A DNA stretch of 64,000 nucleotides from Leadbetterella sp040829825 (GTDB taxonomy: Bacteria > Bacteroidota > Bacteroidia > Cytophagales > Spirosomataceae): assembly GCF_040829825.1 (NCBI RefSeq), contig NZ_JBFOLH010000022.1; one strand, given 5' to 3'. The notes under the pieces are model-generated. The model worked only from the letters and a program-made list of their open reading frames with translations, was not told the DNA's origin and ran no database searches. The first letter of the stretch is position 1; every line of letters begins with the position of its first letter. Positions 33,147 through 41,002 of this stretch are shown here, in pieces. The position numbers and the translations under genes are program-made.

Positions 33147-34581
33147 TACTTTCTTCTTTTTTAGGGATCACAACACAAGGGAAACCAAACAGGCAGCGGT
33201 CTTTGATAAACTGGGCTACTTCAGCCGGTACGTTCTCCTCCCAGCCGGGCTCGCCGGTCTGTATAAGACTGAGCATGTCGTCAGTAATTATATTGAGGTT
33301 TGACTTGTTGTAGTGATAAATATCTTCAATTTTATTATTGGCAATCAGGTACCGGTACAAATCTGTCAGGTGGGCAGGCGGGTTAAACCGCATACAATTC
33401 AGTATGGCGCCATCTTTTAATGTCGGGTAAACAAAAGCCTTTATGTTTTTACTAAATAACGTTGCAAACGACTGAAGTATTTCGCCGGGCAGCTCTTTAT
33501 AGTTCTCTTCCTCGAAAATATATTCCAGGTTAGGGTACCCCATGATCAGGCCCAGCTTAAGCTTGGTGAATACCGAAAGGTAGCTGACCAGCTTATAGTA
33601 TTCCACGTAGTTACTGATCATTACGGTATGCCCGAGGGTACAGAGAATGTCTACCCGGTCCAGGAAATCTTTCTCATCAATATCCTCGCCTGACCTCAGC
33701 CCCTGCAGAGTCAGCTCAATCAGCACCAGGATCTTATTTTCATCCACGTCGCTCTCTTCCTTGAACTGCATCAGGCCGTTTTCCAGCATGTCCATGTGCA
33801 CATTGGTAATGGGCCGGAAACGCCCCCGGAGCATGAGGATATTCTTTTTGTACAGGATGTCGGAAGGCTGGACATTGTTGCCGTCAGGGCCAAAGATGGC
33901 TACATCGGAGAAGTGATTCCGAACCAGGCGCAGCGACATCAGCCGGCCGTCCACATCCTCGAATGCCGGGCCGAAAAACTTGATGGAATCCAGCTGGAAA
34001 CGGTCCATCGCGATGTTGTCACGCAGGGATTCCAGGAAAACCTCCGGGTTCCGGAAATAATGAAAGCAGGCATAAATAAGGTTCACGCCCAGGATACCCA
34101 CGGCCTGCTGCTGCAGGAGGGTGTCGCGGTCCAGCAGGCGTACGTGGATGATAACATCGTGGTACTCGCCCTGCGGTTCGGTCTGGAACCGGCATCCCAG
34201 CCACCCGTGCGGGTGGTTATTTTTGTGGTAGTTTAAGGTAACTACAGTATTGGCAAACGAGAAAAACAGGGTTTCTGCTCCTCTTTTTTCATTCAGGCGT
34301 TCAATCAGGAGATCGTATTCATGATCCAGCATGCTGTCAAGGCGTTCCTGGCACACGTATCTTTTGTCTTTCAGATGACCGTAAATCGCATCCGAAAAAG
34401 TCATGTCGTACGCCGACATGGATTTGGCTATCGTACCTGAAGCGCCGCCGGCTTTAAAAAAAGTGCCGGCAACCTCCTGGCCTGCGCCGATTTCTGCAAA
34501 AGTACCGTAAATCTTACTGTCGAGATTGATTTTTAAGGCTTTCTGCAGGGTGCCCAGGCCTGAGTCATGAGTTATCGCCAT
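33139..34581 (-). CDS. Conserved Bacteroidota cytoplasmic protein of unknown function
   Basis: About 480 residues from ATG 34581 (MAITHDSGLGTLQKALKINL); an adjacent ATG at 34584 is equally possible. The open frame to 34641 is rejected because the -7 box at 34612-34619 lies within it. Notable segments are YGTFAEIGAGQEVAGTFFKA, ASGTIAKSMSAYDMTFSDAI, FSFANTVVTLNYHKNNHPHG and a C-terminal CLFGFPCVVIPKKEE. No signal peptide or membrane helix is seen. I remember close relatives in Bacteroidota genomes carrying conflicting automatic names, none of which I can support from motifs. It is the first gene of a two-gene unit with the Ig-like secreted protein. Confidence 0.75.
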   Translation of the reverse strand: MAITHDSGLGTLQKALKINLDSKIYGTFAEIGAGQEVAGTFFKAGGASGTIAKSMSAYDMTFSDAIYGHLKDKRYVCQERLDSMLDHEYDLLIERLNEKRGAETLFFSFANTVVTLNYHKNNHPHGWLGCRFQTEPQGEYHDVIIHVRLLDRDTLLQQQAVGILGVNLIYACFHYFRNPEVFLESLRDNIAMDRFQLDSIKFFGPAFEDVDGRLMSLRLVRNHFSDVAIFGPDGNNVQPSDILYKKNILMLRGRFRPITNVHMDMLENGLMQFKEESDVDENKILVLIELTLQGLRSGEDIDEKDFLDRVDILCTLGHTVMISNYVEYYKLVSYLSVFTKLKLGLIMGYPNLEYIFEEENYKELPGEILQSFATLFSKNIKAFVYPTLKDGAILNCMRFNPPAHLTDLYRYLIANNKIEDIYHYNKSNLNIITDDMLSLIQTGEPGWEENVPAEVAQFIKDRCLFGFPCVVIPKKEESNV

Positions 34582-34611
34582 CATCTGTATATCATCATAA
34601 AATCCGAACAG

Positions 34612-34619
34612 CAAAGATA
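34612..34619 (-). promoter_or_regulatory. -7 promoter box of the 480-residue/Ig-like unit
   Basis: TATCTTTG on the minus strand, 27-30 bases upstream of the preferred start codons and inside the longer open frame. It supports the shorter start. No good -33 element is visible. Confidence 0.5.
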
Positions 34620-34711
34620 CAAATTTTTTTTGACCCGTCATTGGCCCGCCCGGCTAAAAGGAGGATTATATTTTTAATCCGTAACACCGCATAAATATGC
34701 TTTTTTGTCAT

Positions 34712-34719
34712 TAAATTTG
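34712..34719 (+). promoter_or_regulatory. -7 promoter box of the M4 peptidase gene
   Basis: TAAATTTG matches TAnnTTTG and lies 42 bases upstream of the ATG at 34762. The TTTG expected about 20 bases upstream is not present, so confidence is moderate. Confidence 0.45.
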
Positions 34720-34761
34720 CTTGAACAGGGACGAGATTAACTGATTATTTCTAAAGATATT

Positions 34762-37700
34762 ATGACGAAATTCTACGCGTGCATACTTTTTCTGGCAGCG
34801 GGCTACACAGCTTACCCCCAGGCATTTCCCGGGCGAAGGCCCGTACAGGATAACGGGTTAAAATCGCAGCAGGATCTCCGGGTCATCAGCGGGAAGGAAA
34901 ACACGGCTTCACCGCGCTTTAAACCCCTGAGTCCCGACCTCTCCCGGCGGGTGGTGGTCGATGAAGAAACGGGTGCCGTTTCCTACGTCCGCAACCTGCA
35001 GTTTGCCGCCGATACCCGGAATGCAAGGAGAAGTGTACAGGAAATGAGCTTCGATTTTTTGCAGTCGGTAAAAACCGATCTGAAAATAAGCAATGTAAAA
35101 GAAGAATTCCGGGTTCTGTCTGATTATACCGATGAAGGCGGGATCAGGCGGGTCAGCCTGGAGCAGCGCTTTAAGGGCGTGCCCCTTTACGGCGGTGAGC
35201 TGGGCCTGCACTCCAACCGTTCGGGTGTGATAGAGTTTATGATGGGAAAAGTATTTCCCACCCCACGGATCAATACCCGGCCGGGCATAGACCAGGAGGA
35301 GGCCATCCGCTTTGCGTATGCTGACCTGAGCCGGCATTCGGTAATTCAGAAAGAAGGCCTGGTGAATAAATTGCTGGCTATGGACCCGGATAAGGGGGAA
35401 CTGTTTATTTACCCGGAGAAAAACAGCAGCCGGCTGATTTATCATCTTACCCTGCGCCCCAACCTGATGGAACGCTGGGTGTATTTTGTGGATGCGCATA
35501 CAGGTGAGGTGATTGAAAAATACAACCATACCTGTACGCTTGACGGTGTGGTGCAGGCCAGCTCGCGCGACCTCAACAATGTGCAGCAGGCCTTCAATGC
35601 ATACCAGATCGGTAGCCAGTACCTCATGATCGATACCCGGAAAAAGATGTTCAGGCCGGGAGAATCAGACCTGCCCAACTCACCTGCCGGGGCTATCCTG
35701 ACCATTGATGCACGAAACGGAAGGGTGGATGACGAGGATATGGACCTCTACCATGTGGTGAGCAGCAACCCCGCCCAGTGGAATGCCACCGCCGTTTCTG
35801 CCCATGTAAACGCCTCGCGCAGCTACGATTATTACGAACAGAATTTCGGGCGCCTCTCGCTGAACGGCAACGGAGGCAATATTGTTTCCGTCATCAATAT
35901 TACCGATGAAAAGGGAAAAGGGTTTGACAACGCCTTCTGGAACGGTATTTTTATGGGCTACGGTAACGGCGGGCAGGCATTCAAGCCGCTGGCGGGCGCC
36001 CTGGATGTGGCCGGGCATGAGATGACCCACGGGGTGATCGAAAATACGGCCAAGCTGGAATACAGGAACCAGTCGGGGGCGCTGAACGAATCGTTTGCCG
36101 ATATTTTCGGGGCCATGATAGACCGCGACAACTGGACCATGGGTGAGGATGTGGTGAACCGCTCGGTGTTTCCTTCCGGAGCGCTCCGGTCGCTTCAGAA
36201 TCCGAACCAGGGCGGAAAGAACGATCCCGGCTACCAGCCCATGTACATGTCGCAGTACGAAGTATTGAGAGATACCCCTGAGCAGGATAACGGCGGCGTA
36301 CATATCAACAGCGGTATACCCAACCATGCTTTCTACCTGTTTGCTACCGCCGCAGGCATGAGCAAAGAAAAAGCCGAAAAAGTCTATTACCAGGCGCTTA
36401 CCCGCTACCTGGGGCGTACATCACGCTTTCTCGACCTGAGGCTGGCGGTGATCCAGTCGGCCAAAGACCTGTACGGCGAAGGGGCGGAGACCCAGGCGGC
36501 TCGCGCAGCCTTTGATAAAGTAGGCATCGTGGAAAGCGGCTCCGGCAGTGTGCCGAATCCTTCCAAAGAAAATGAGGTGCCGGTGAACCCCGGATCTGCC
36601 CAGATGGTGGCCTTCGGACCGGCCCAGAATGACCAGCGCCTGTACCTGGCCAATTTCAATTTCGGTACCATGAATTTTACAGCCATTACCGGCCAGGCAG
36701 GTTGCCTTTCCAAGCCTTCTATCACCGATAACGGCGAGGTCATGGTATTTGTGGGTAACGATCAGAAGATCCATGCCTATGATCTGAAAGCCAGAAAAGA
36801 GCTTAGCTTCAACGACGGCACCGGGCTGAAATGGTACAATGCCGCCATTTCCAAAGACGGGCGGCGCATTGCGGCCATTGCCGACGAAACCCGTAACAAT
36901 AACTACATTTACGTGTTTGACCTGGTGGCCGGTAACGGGGTGAAATTCGAGCTCTATAACCCTACCTACTCAGAAGGGGTCAATTCAGGAAAAGTGCAGT
37001 TTGCGGAAGCCCTGGAGTGGGACCTCTCAGGAGAATACATCGTGTATGACGCCCAGAACCAGATAGGCGGGTGGTTCTCTAAAAGCCGTACTTTCTACGA
37101 TGTGGGCGTGCTGCGGGCCTGGGACCCGATCCGGAACACCTACGGCGACGGTTCCATTGAAAAGATATTTACCGATGTGCCCGAGGGCGTTAGTGTGGGA
37201 AACCCGGCTTTTGCCAAAACCAACTCGGGTATCCTGGCGTTTGACTATGTGGATGAGACCGAAGACCGGTACTATATTCTTACCCTTGACCTCAACCGCT
37301 CGTCTGGCGCGCTCCAGTACTTTGAAACCAACACCATCGGCTTCCCGGATTTCAGCAAAACCGACCAGCACCTGACCTTCAATTATATAGAAAATAACCG
37401 GTATTACCTGGTAGGAGTGAAGCTGGCGTCAGATAAGATCACCCCCGACGTGAACAGTGCTACGGCCCTGGCAGCCGATAAGGTTTACGGTGTTTCGTTT
37501 GCCAACGGAACACGTACCCTGCCCACCGTGCTGGAGCAGACCGTTACCATCAGTCCCATTACCGATAAAAGCCCCGGTGCCTCGTTTGATATCAATGCCA
37601 CGGCCAGTTCGGGACTACCACTGATCTATAAGCTCGTATCGGGCAACGCCGGCCTGTCGGGGAAACGGGTAACACTGGGGTCTGCACCGGGAAAAGTGCA

Positions 37701-38223
37701 TATAGAAGTGATTCAGCTGGGTGACTCCCGCTATGCGGCCGCCTCTGCGCAGGCCGAATTCTGTATTGTGCCGGGCACGCCCGTGCTGACAGATAACGGC
37801 ACCCAGGTGGTAGCCGGTGGCGGTGCCCTGTACCAGTTCTTTGTTAACGGCAACCCTGTTGGCGGGTATACCACCAATACCACCTTCCGGAAAGATTTTG
37901 ATGGTACCTACAGCGTGAAGGCCGTAACGCAGGACGGTTGCACGAGCGCTTCTTCCAATGTGATCACCTTTAACCGGGTACTGGCCAAAGAAGACCCGGT
38001 TAAGCGGGTAGCGGTGAACCCCAACCCGGTAACCGATGTGCTCACGATCGGTATCCCGGAAGGAGAAGTGCTGGAAAAACTGGAAATTATCGACAATGGC
38101 GGTGCAGGCCGGATGACCTCGAAAACCCTGCAGACCCGGGTTAATCACCTGCCGTCAGGGGTATACCTGCTGAATGTAAAAACAGACCGGGATACCTACT
38201 CCGCTAAAATGATCAAACTGTGA
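34762..38223 (+). CDS. M4-family (thermolysin-like) metallopeptidase with T9SS sorting domain
   Basis: A 1153-residue secreted protease. A signal peptide (MTKFYACILFLAAGYTAYPQ) is followed by an FTP/PepSY propeptide (about residues 45-230) containing EQRFKGVPLYGGELGLHSN and ERWVYFVDAHTGEVIEKYNH. The M4 domain (about 280-600) has the zinc site HEMTH near residue 418 with the glutamate in NESFADIFGAM about 24 residues on, and the catalytic histidine in GGVHINSGIPNHAF near 514. Beyond it come beta-propeller-like repeats (about 620-900), an Ig-like stretch, and a C-terminal type IX sorting domain (VAVNPNPVTDVLTI, then LPSGVYLLNVKTD ending SAKMIKL). It is exported by T9SS to the surface or medium. 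Target proteins are unknown. Confidence 0.92.
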   Translation: MTKFYACILFLAAGYTAYPQAFPGRRPVQDNGLKSQQDLRVISGKENTASPRFKPLSPDLSRRVVVDEETGAVSYVRNLQFAADTRNARRSVQEMSFDFLQSVKTDLKISNVKEEFRVLSDYTDEGGIRRVSLEQRFKGVPLYGGELGLHSNRSGVIEFMMGKVFPTPRINTRPGIDQEEAIRFAYADLSRHSVIQKEGLVNKLLAMDPDKGELFIYPEKNSSRLIYHLTLRPNLMERWVYFVDAHTGEVIEKYNHTCTLDGVVQASSRDLNNVQQAFNAYQIGSQYLMIDTRKKMFRPGESDLPNSPAGAILTIDARNGRVDDEDMDLYHVVSSNPAQWNATAVSAHVNASRSYDYYEQNFGRLSLNGNGGNIVSVINITDEKGKGFDNAFWNGIFMGYGNGGQAFKPLAGALDVAGHEMTHGVIENTAKLEYRNQSGALNESFADIFGAMIDRDNWTMGEDVVNRSVFPSGALRSLQNPNQGGKNDPGYQPMYMSQYEVLRDTPEQDNGGVHINSGIPNHAFYLFATAAGMSKEKAEKVYYQALTRYLGRTSRFLDLRLAVIQSAKDLYGEGAETQAARAAFDKVGIVESGSGSVPNPSKENEVPVNPGSAQMVAFGPAQNDQRLYLANFNFGTMNFTAITGQAGCLSKPSITDNGEVMVFVGNDQKIHAYDLKARKELSFNDGTGLKWYNAAISKDGRRIAAIADETRNNNYIYVFDLVAGNGVKFELYNPTYSEGVNSGKVQFAEALEWDLSGEYIVYDAQNQIGGWFSKSRTFYDVGVLRAWDPIRNTYGDGSIEKIFTDVPEGVSVGNPAFAKTNSGILAFDYVDETEDRYYILTLDLNRSSGALQYFETNTIGFPDFSKTDQHLTFNYIENNRYYLVGVKLASDKITPDVNSATALAADKVYGVSFANGTRTLPTVLEQTVTISPITDKSPGASFDINATASSGLPLIYKLVSGNAGLSGKRVTLGSAPGKVHIEVIQLGDSRYAAASAQAEFCIVPGTPVLTDNGTQVVAGGGALYQFFVNGNPVGGYTTNTTFRKDFDGTYSVKAVTQDGCTSASSNVITFNRVLAKEDPVKRVAVNPNPVTDVLTIGIPEGEVLEKLEIIDNGGAGRMTSKTLQTRVNHLPSGVYLLNVKTDRDTYSAKMIKL

Positions 38224-38267
38224 AAGCATGAGCTGTATAAAACACATCACACTTAATGTACCGGTAT

Positions 38268-38735
38268 ATGAAAAGTAAAGAAGTTGTTATCGCTTTTTAT
38301 GAGGCTATGAAGGCACGGGATTACAAGACCATGGCCTCTTTGTACACGATCAACGCGGTCTTCAGCGACCCGGTTTTTCCCAGTCTTTCGGGTTTTGAGG
38401 CCGGGAAAATGTGGGAAATGCTGCTGAAGAGCGCCAAAGACATGAGCGTGGAGTATAAAGTGCTTGACCATGGGAAAGAAAGTGCCCGGGTCAGGTGGAC
38501 AGCCCTTTATACGTTTTCGAAAACCGGCCGCAAGGTTCGGAATGAGGTGGTCTCCACCTTTGAAATCCTGGATGGACAGATCATGACCCAGCGTGACCGG
38601 TTTAATTTCGGTGCCTGGTCGCGGCAGGCCCTCGGTTTCCTGCCCTGGTTGCTGGGCTTTACGGGCATTACCCGGAAAAAAGTGCAGGAATCAGCAGAAA
38701 GAAGCCTGAACGACTTTATACGCGGGAAAAACTGA
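38268..38735 (+). CDS. NTF2/SnoaL-like protein
   Basis: About 155 residues from ATG 38268 (MKSKEVVIAFYEAMKARDYK); an in-frame ATG at 38256 would add four residues. The pattern of an N-terminal helix pair, then LYTINAVFSDPVFPSLSGFE, then strands VRWTALYTFSKTGRKVRNEV and ILDGQIMTQRDRFN, is that of the cone-shaped NTF2-like fold. This covers SnoaL-type cyclases, isomerases and binding proteins. No catalytic residue set can be assigned. The C-terminal FNFGAWSRQALGFLPWLLGF is typical of this subgroup. It is convergent with the lipoprotein gene, four bases apart. Confidence 0.8.
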   Translation: MKSKEVVIAFYEAMKARDYKTMASLYTINAVFSDPVFPSLSGFEAGKMWEMLLKSAKDMSVEYKVLDHGKESARVRWTALYTFSKTGRKVRNEVVSTFEILDGQIMTQRDRFNFGAWSRQALGFLPWLLGFTGITRKKVQESAERSLNDFIRGKN

Positions 38736-38739
38736 GCTT

Positions 38740-39228
38740 TCACTGCTTACTGTAAGCGACAGGGACGGATCCGTTTATTTTCACAAAAAGGAGCTTGTCT
38801 TCCGTATCTTCTCCTGAAATTTCCAGCACGGTATAGGCGGGGTCTCTCAGCTTATCGGGGGCTGCATACAGGCGGCCGGCACCGGTCAGGTGCTCAAAAA
38901 AGGCCTTTTCTTTCCTGTTGCGGGGCCTGGGGTGTTCGGTGTTTTCCATGTGCACACGGTATATAAAACCTTTGACAAAACCGGCCGAAACATGCTCTAT
39001 GGCATAGCTCCCGGTAAAATCATGCTTCCTGTAGCGGCCTGAAAACCGGCCGGTTTCAAAATCGATATCCAGTTCTGCTCCGGAGCGGCCGGCTGCTTTG
39101 CGAAGCTTTGTGAGATCATCAGAAACTTCGGGAACCTGCCGGTATGCCGTACCGGCGCCTTTTTGCGGCAGGCGGTGAGAGCAGGCGGTAAGCACCAGGA
39201 GCAGCACAGGGAAAACCCGGAATATCAT
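38740..39228 (-). CDS. Small lipoprotein of unknown function
   Basis: A 162-residue protein with a lipoprotein signal MIFRVFPVLLLVLTAC (cysteine near residue 16). The mature domain includes ELDIDFETGRFSGRYRKHDF, TGSYAIEHVSAGFVKGFIYR and FFEHLTGAGRLY, ending YTVLEISGEDTEDKLLFVKI. The layout is vaguely like META/HslJ domains, but I would not assign it to that family. The start overlaps the end of the aminotransferase-IV gene by four bases (ATGA), so it is the third gene of the pabB-pabC-like transcript. No functional link with folate synthesis is obvious. Confidence 0.7.
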   Translation of the reverse strand: MIFRVFPVLLLVLTACSHRLPQKGAGTAYRQVPEVSDDLTKLRKAAGRSGAELDIDFETGRFSGRYRKHDFTGSYAIEHVSAGFVKGFIYRVHMENTEHPRPRNRKEKAFFEHLTGAGRLYAAPDKLRDPAYTVLEISGEDTEDKLLFVKINGSVPVAYSKQ

Positions 39229-39839
39229 ATTTCGGCAAGAATAAGCTGGTTCTGGTCTCTGACAAACGTATACCTTTTTTCAAAATCGCGCATGGCGTTG
39301 ATGAAGGCAATGGCTTCGTAACCGGGTAAATCATGCACGGTTACCCGGGTCTCACGCAGGGCGCCGCTGTGGAGCAACGCAGCCCTTTTGGTGCCGGGAA
39401 GCAGAAACGTGGCCGGCGTCACCCATTCCCGGCCGTCAAAAAGGGCTATATTGCAATAAGTGGTATCGGTAACGCAGCCGTCTTTCAGGAACAGAACGTC
39501 ATCGCAGTCGGGACAACCGTTTAGGGTTTCCCGGAAAAAATCGCGGTCTGCAAACTTAAACGGGTAGCTGAAATCACCGGCGTCAACGATACCCAGCTTC
39601 CGGTGCGGCTGAATTTCATACATGTCTACCCGTATGCCGGTAATGGCAGAATCGTAATCCACCCGTACCTTAAAAAGGCCTTCGGGATAATCTTTGATGG
39701 CATTATACAACGCATTGACCTCAAAACCGGCACCGGTAAAAAAGGCCTCCTGGGTTTTCTGCACACGTTCCAGGTGAAACTCCACCTGGCAAAGCTCACC
39801 GTTCAGAAGCCTGAGCGTCTCAAAAAATTCTGCTTTCAT
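39225..39839 (-). CDS. Aminotransferase class IV protein (aminodeoxychorismate lyase-like)
   Basis: A 204-residue PLP-dependent fold-type IV protein. It starts MKAEFFETLRLLNGELCQVE, where a short N-terminal strand pair leads to FHLERVQKTQEAFF. The lysine expected to bind PLP is in the segment KVRVDYDSAITGIRVDMYE/HRKLGIV. The C-terminal half has DVLFLKDGCVTDTTYCNIAL, the class IV motif, followed by TPATFLLPGTKRAALL. With the pabB-like gene upstream, a role as 4-amino-4-deoxychorismate lyase (PabC) in p-aminobenzoate synthesis is likely. It is shorter than E. coli PabC (about 270), as is common in Bacteroidota. The gene is in an operon with pabB and a lipoprotein. Confidence 0.8.
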   Translation of the reverse strand: MKAEFFETLRLLNGELCQVEFHLERVQKTQEAFFTGAGFEVNALYNAIKDYPEGLFKVRVDYDSAITGIRVDMYEIQPHRKLGIVDAGDFSYPFKFADRDFFRETLNGCPDCDDVLFLKDGCVTDTTYCNIALFDGREWVTPATFLLPGTKRAALLHSGALRETRVTVHDLPGYEAIAFINAMRDFEKRYTFVRDQNQLILAEI

Positions 39840-39920
39840 GCTGTAAGCTGCTTTAGAGGATTAAAGATACAAAGTATTTGATGGCAACAAAACAAATAGA
39901 ATAGCCCGGCATACGGAATA

Positions 39921-40871
39921 TTACCCAAGCGGCACATAAATCTTCTGGTAGATCTCCCCGTACTCTTTCTCTGCCTCACTCAGGTGCGTAATGCCGCCGC
40001 CGCTCCTGAAGACCGGCCCCCGGGGAGTTTGCTCAATAAAGCGGATCATTACGGCCGAATTCAGGGTTTTGCCGTCAAAAACACCGCAAACCCCCGAGTA
40101 GAAGCCCCGGTAGCCGTTAGGGTGAAGCGTTTTTTCGGCCTCCTTAATAATTTCGAGTGTTTTGTGCCTGGGGGCTCCGCAAATAGAGCCTGCCGGCAGC
40201 AGCTCAAAAAACCAGGTGCCCAGCGTTTCTTTCCAGTTCCCGGGCAACTGCCCCCTGATTTCGGAGCTCATTTGCAGGATTCCCGGGCCATCATCCCGCC
40301 GGATGTGGTCAATGTATTGGAAGCGTTTCACATGTACATCGCCGGCCACCATGCTGAGGTCGTTGCGGAGAAGGTCTACAATGGTGGTGTGCTCGTACAA
40401 TTCTTTTTTGTCTGAACGCAGTATTTCCTCCGCATTTTTTACCCCGGCATCTATGGTGCCTTTCATGGGAAACGTGGCCACTTCACCGGTTTCTGAAACG
40501 GTAATAAAGGTTTCGGGAGAAAAGCAGACAAACTGCCCTTTGATCCAGAGCTTATACCGGGCGCGGGCTTTCTCAAACACTTCTTCCGGGTTATTCGCCC
40601 CTGAAACGGGAACCGAAGCCGTAAGATTGGTGAGAAAGCTGTTTCCGGCCAGGATATTCTTCTGAACGTATTGAAAAGCGTTCCGGTAGGTTTCAAAGTC
40701 AATCTTTTCGGGCTGCAGGCGGAACGTTCCGGGCTTCAGCGGAGCATCTCCCGAAAAATCATACCGGATAAACGCCGGATCCAGCTCTTCCAGGGGCACC
40801 ATGTAGCTCCGGTCCCGGTCATAGCTGATCACAAACAAAAAAGGCCTGCCTGCCTGCCCCATCCGGTTCAT
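39921..40871 (-). CDS. pabB: Aminodeoxychorismate synthase component I-like protein
   Basis: About 316 residues from ATG 40871 (MNRMGQAGRPFLFVISYD). It is a chorismate-utilising enzyme that aminates chorismate for folate synthesis. Motifs include FLTNLTASVPVS, FVCFSPETFITVSETGEVAT then FPMKGTID (the family's lysine-containing K-G-T motif), EHTTIVDLLRNDLSMVAGDV, and the C-terminal GSICGAPRHKTLEIIKEAEK and YRGFYSGVCGVFDG. The frame extends to 40985, but residues upstream of YDQPAAIEFMNR are translated GGACAAT-type repeat. The native N-terminus appears to have been overwritten by the repeat, so the true start is uncertain (ATG 40871, ATG 40958 or a TTG). It precedes the pabC-like gene by about 80 bases. 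Confidence 0.85.
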   Translation of the reverse strand: MNRMGQAGRPFLFVISYDRDRSYMVPLEELDPAFIRYDFSGDAPLKPGTFRLQPEKIDFETYRNAFQYVQKNILAGNSFLTNLTASVPVSGANNPEEVFEKARARYKLWIKGQFVCFSPETFITVSETGEVATFPMKGTIDAGVKNAEEILRSDKKELYEHTTIVDLLRNDLSMVAGDVHVKRFQYIDHIRRDDGPGILQMSSEIRGQLPGNWKETLGTWFFELLPAGSICGAPRHKTLEIIKEAEKTLHPNGYRGFYSGVCGVFDGKTLNSAVMIRFIEQTPRGPVFRSGGGITHLSEAEKEYGEIYQKIYVPLG

Positions 40872-40898
40872 GAATTCAATCGCAGCAGGTTGATCATA

Positions 40899-41002
40899 AT
40901 GGACAATGGACAATGGACAATGGACAACTTTATCCCTTGCCCCTTGCCCCTTGTCCATTGTTAACTGTCCGTTGTCAATTGTCAATTGTTAATTGTCAAT
41001 TA
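40899..41002. repeat. Inverted array of GGACAAT/ATTGTCC units between gcvP and pabB
   Basis: Four tandem GGACAAT units (40901-40927) face a complementary right arm of ATTGTCAATTGT-type units (40953-41002) across a CCTTGCCCCTTG-containing centre. The array begins at the gcvP stop codon and reaches into the reading frame of pabB. It is the same element as at 27735-27810. It may fold into a long hairpin ending gcvP transcription. Confidence 0.8.
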
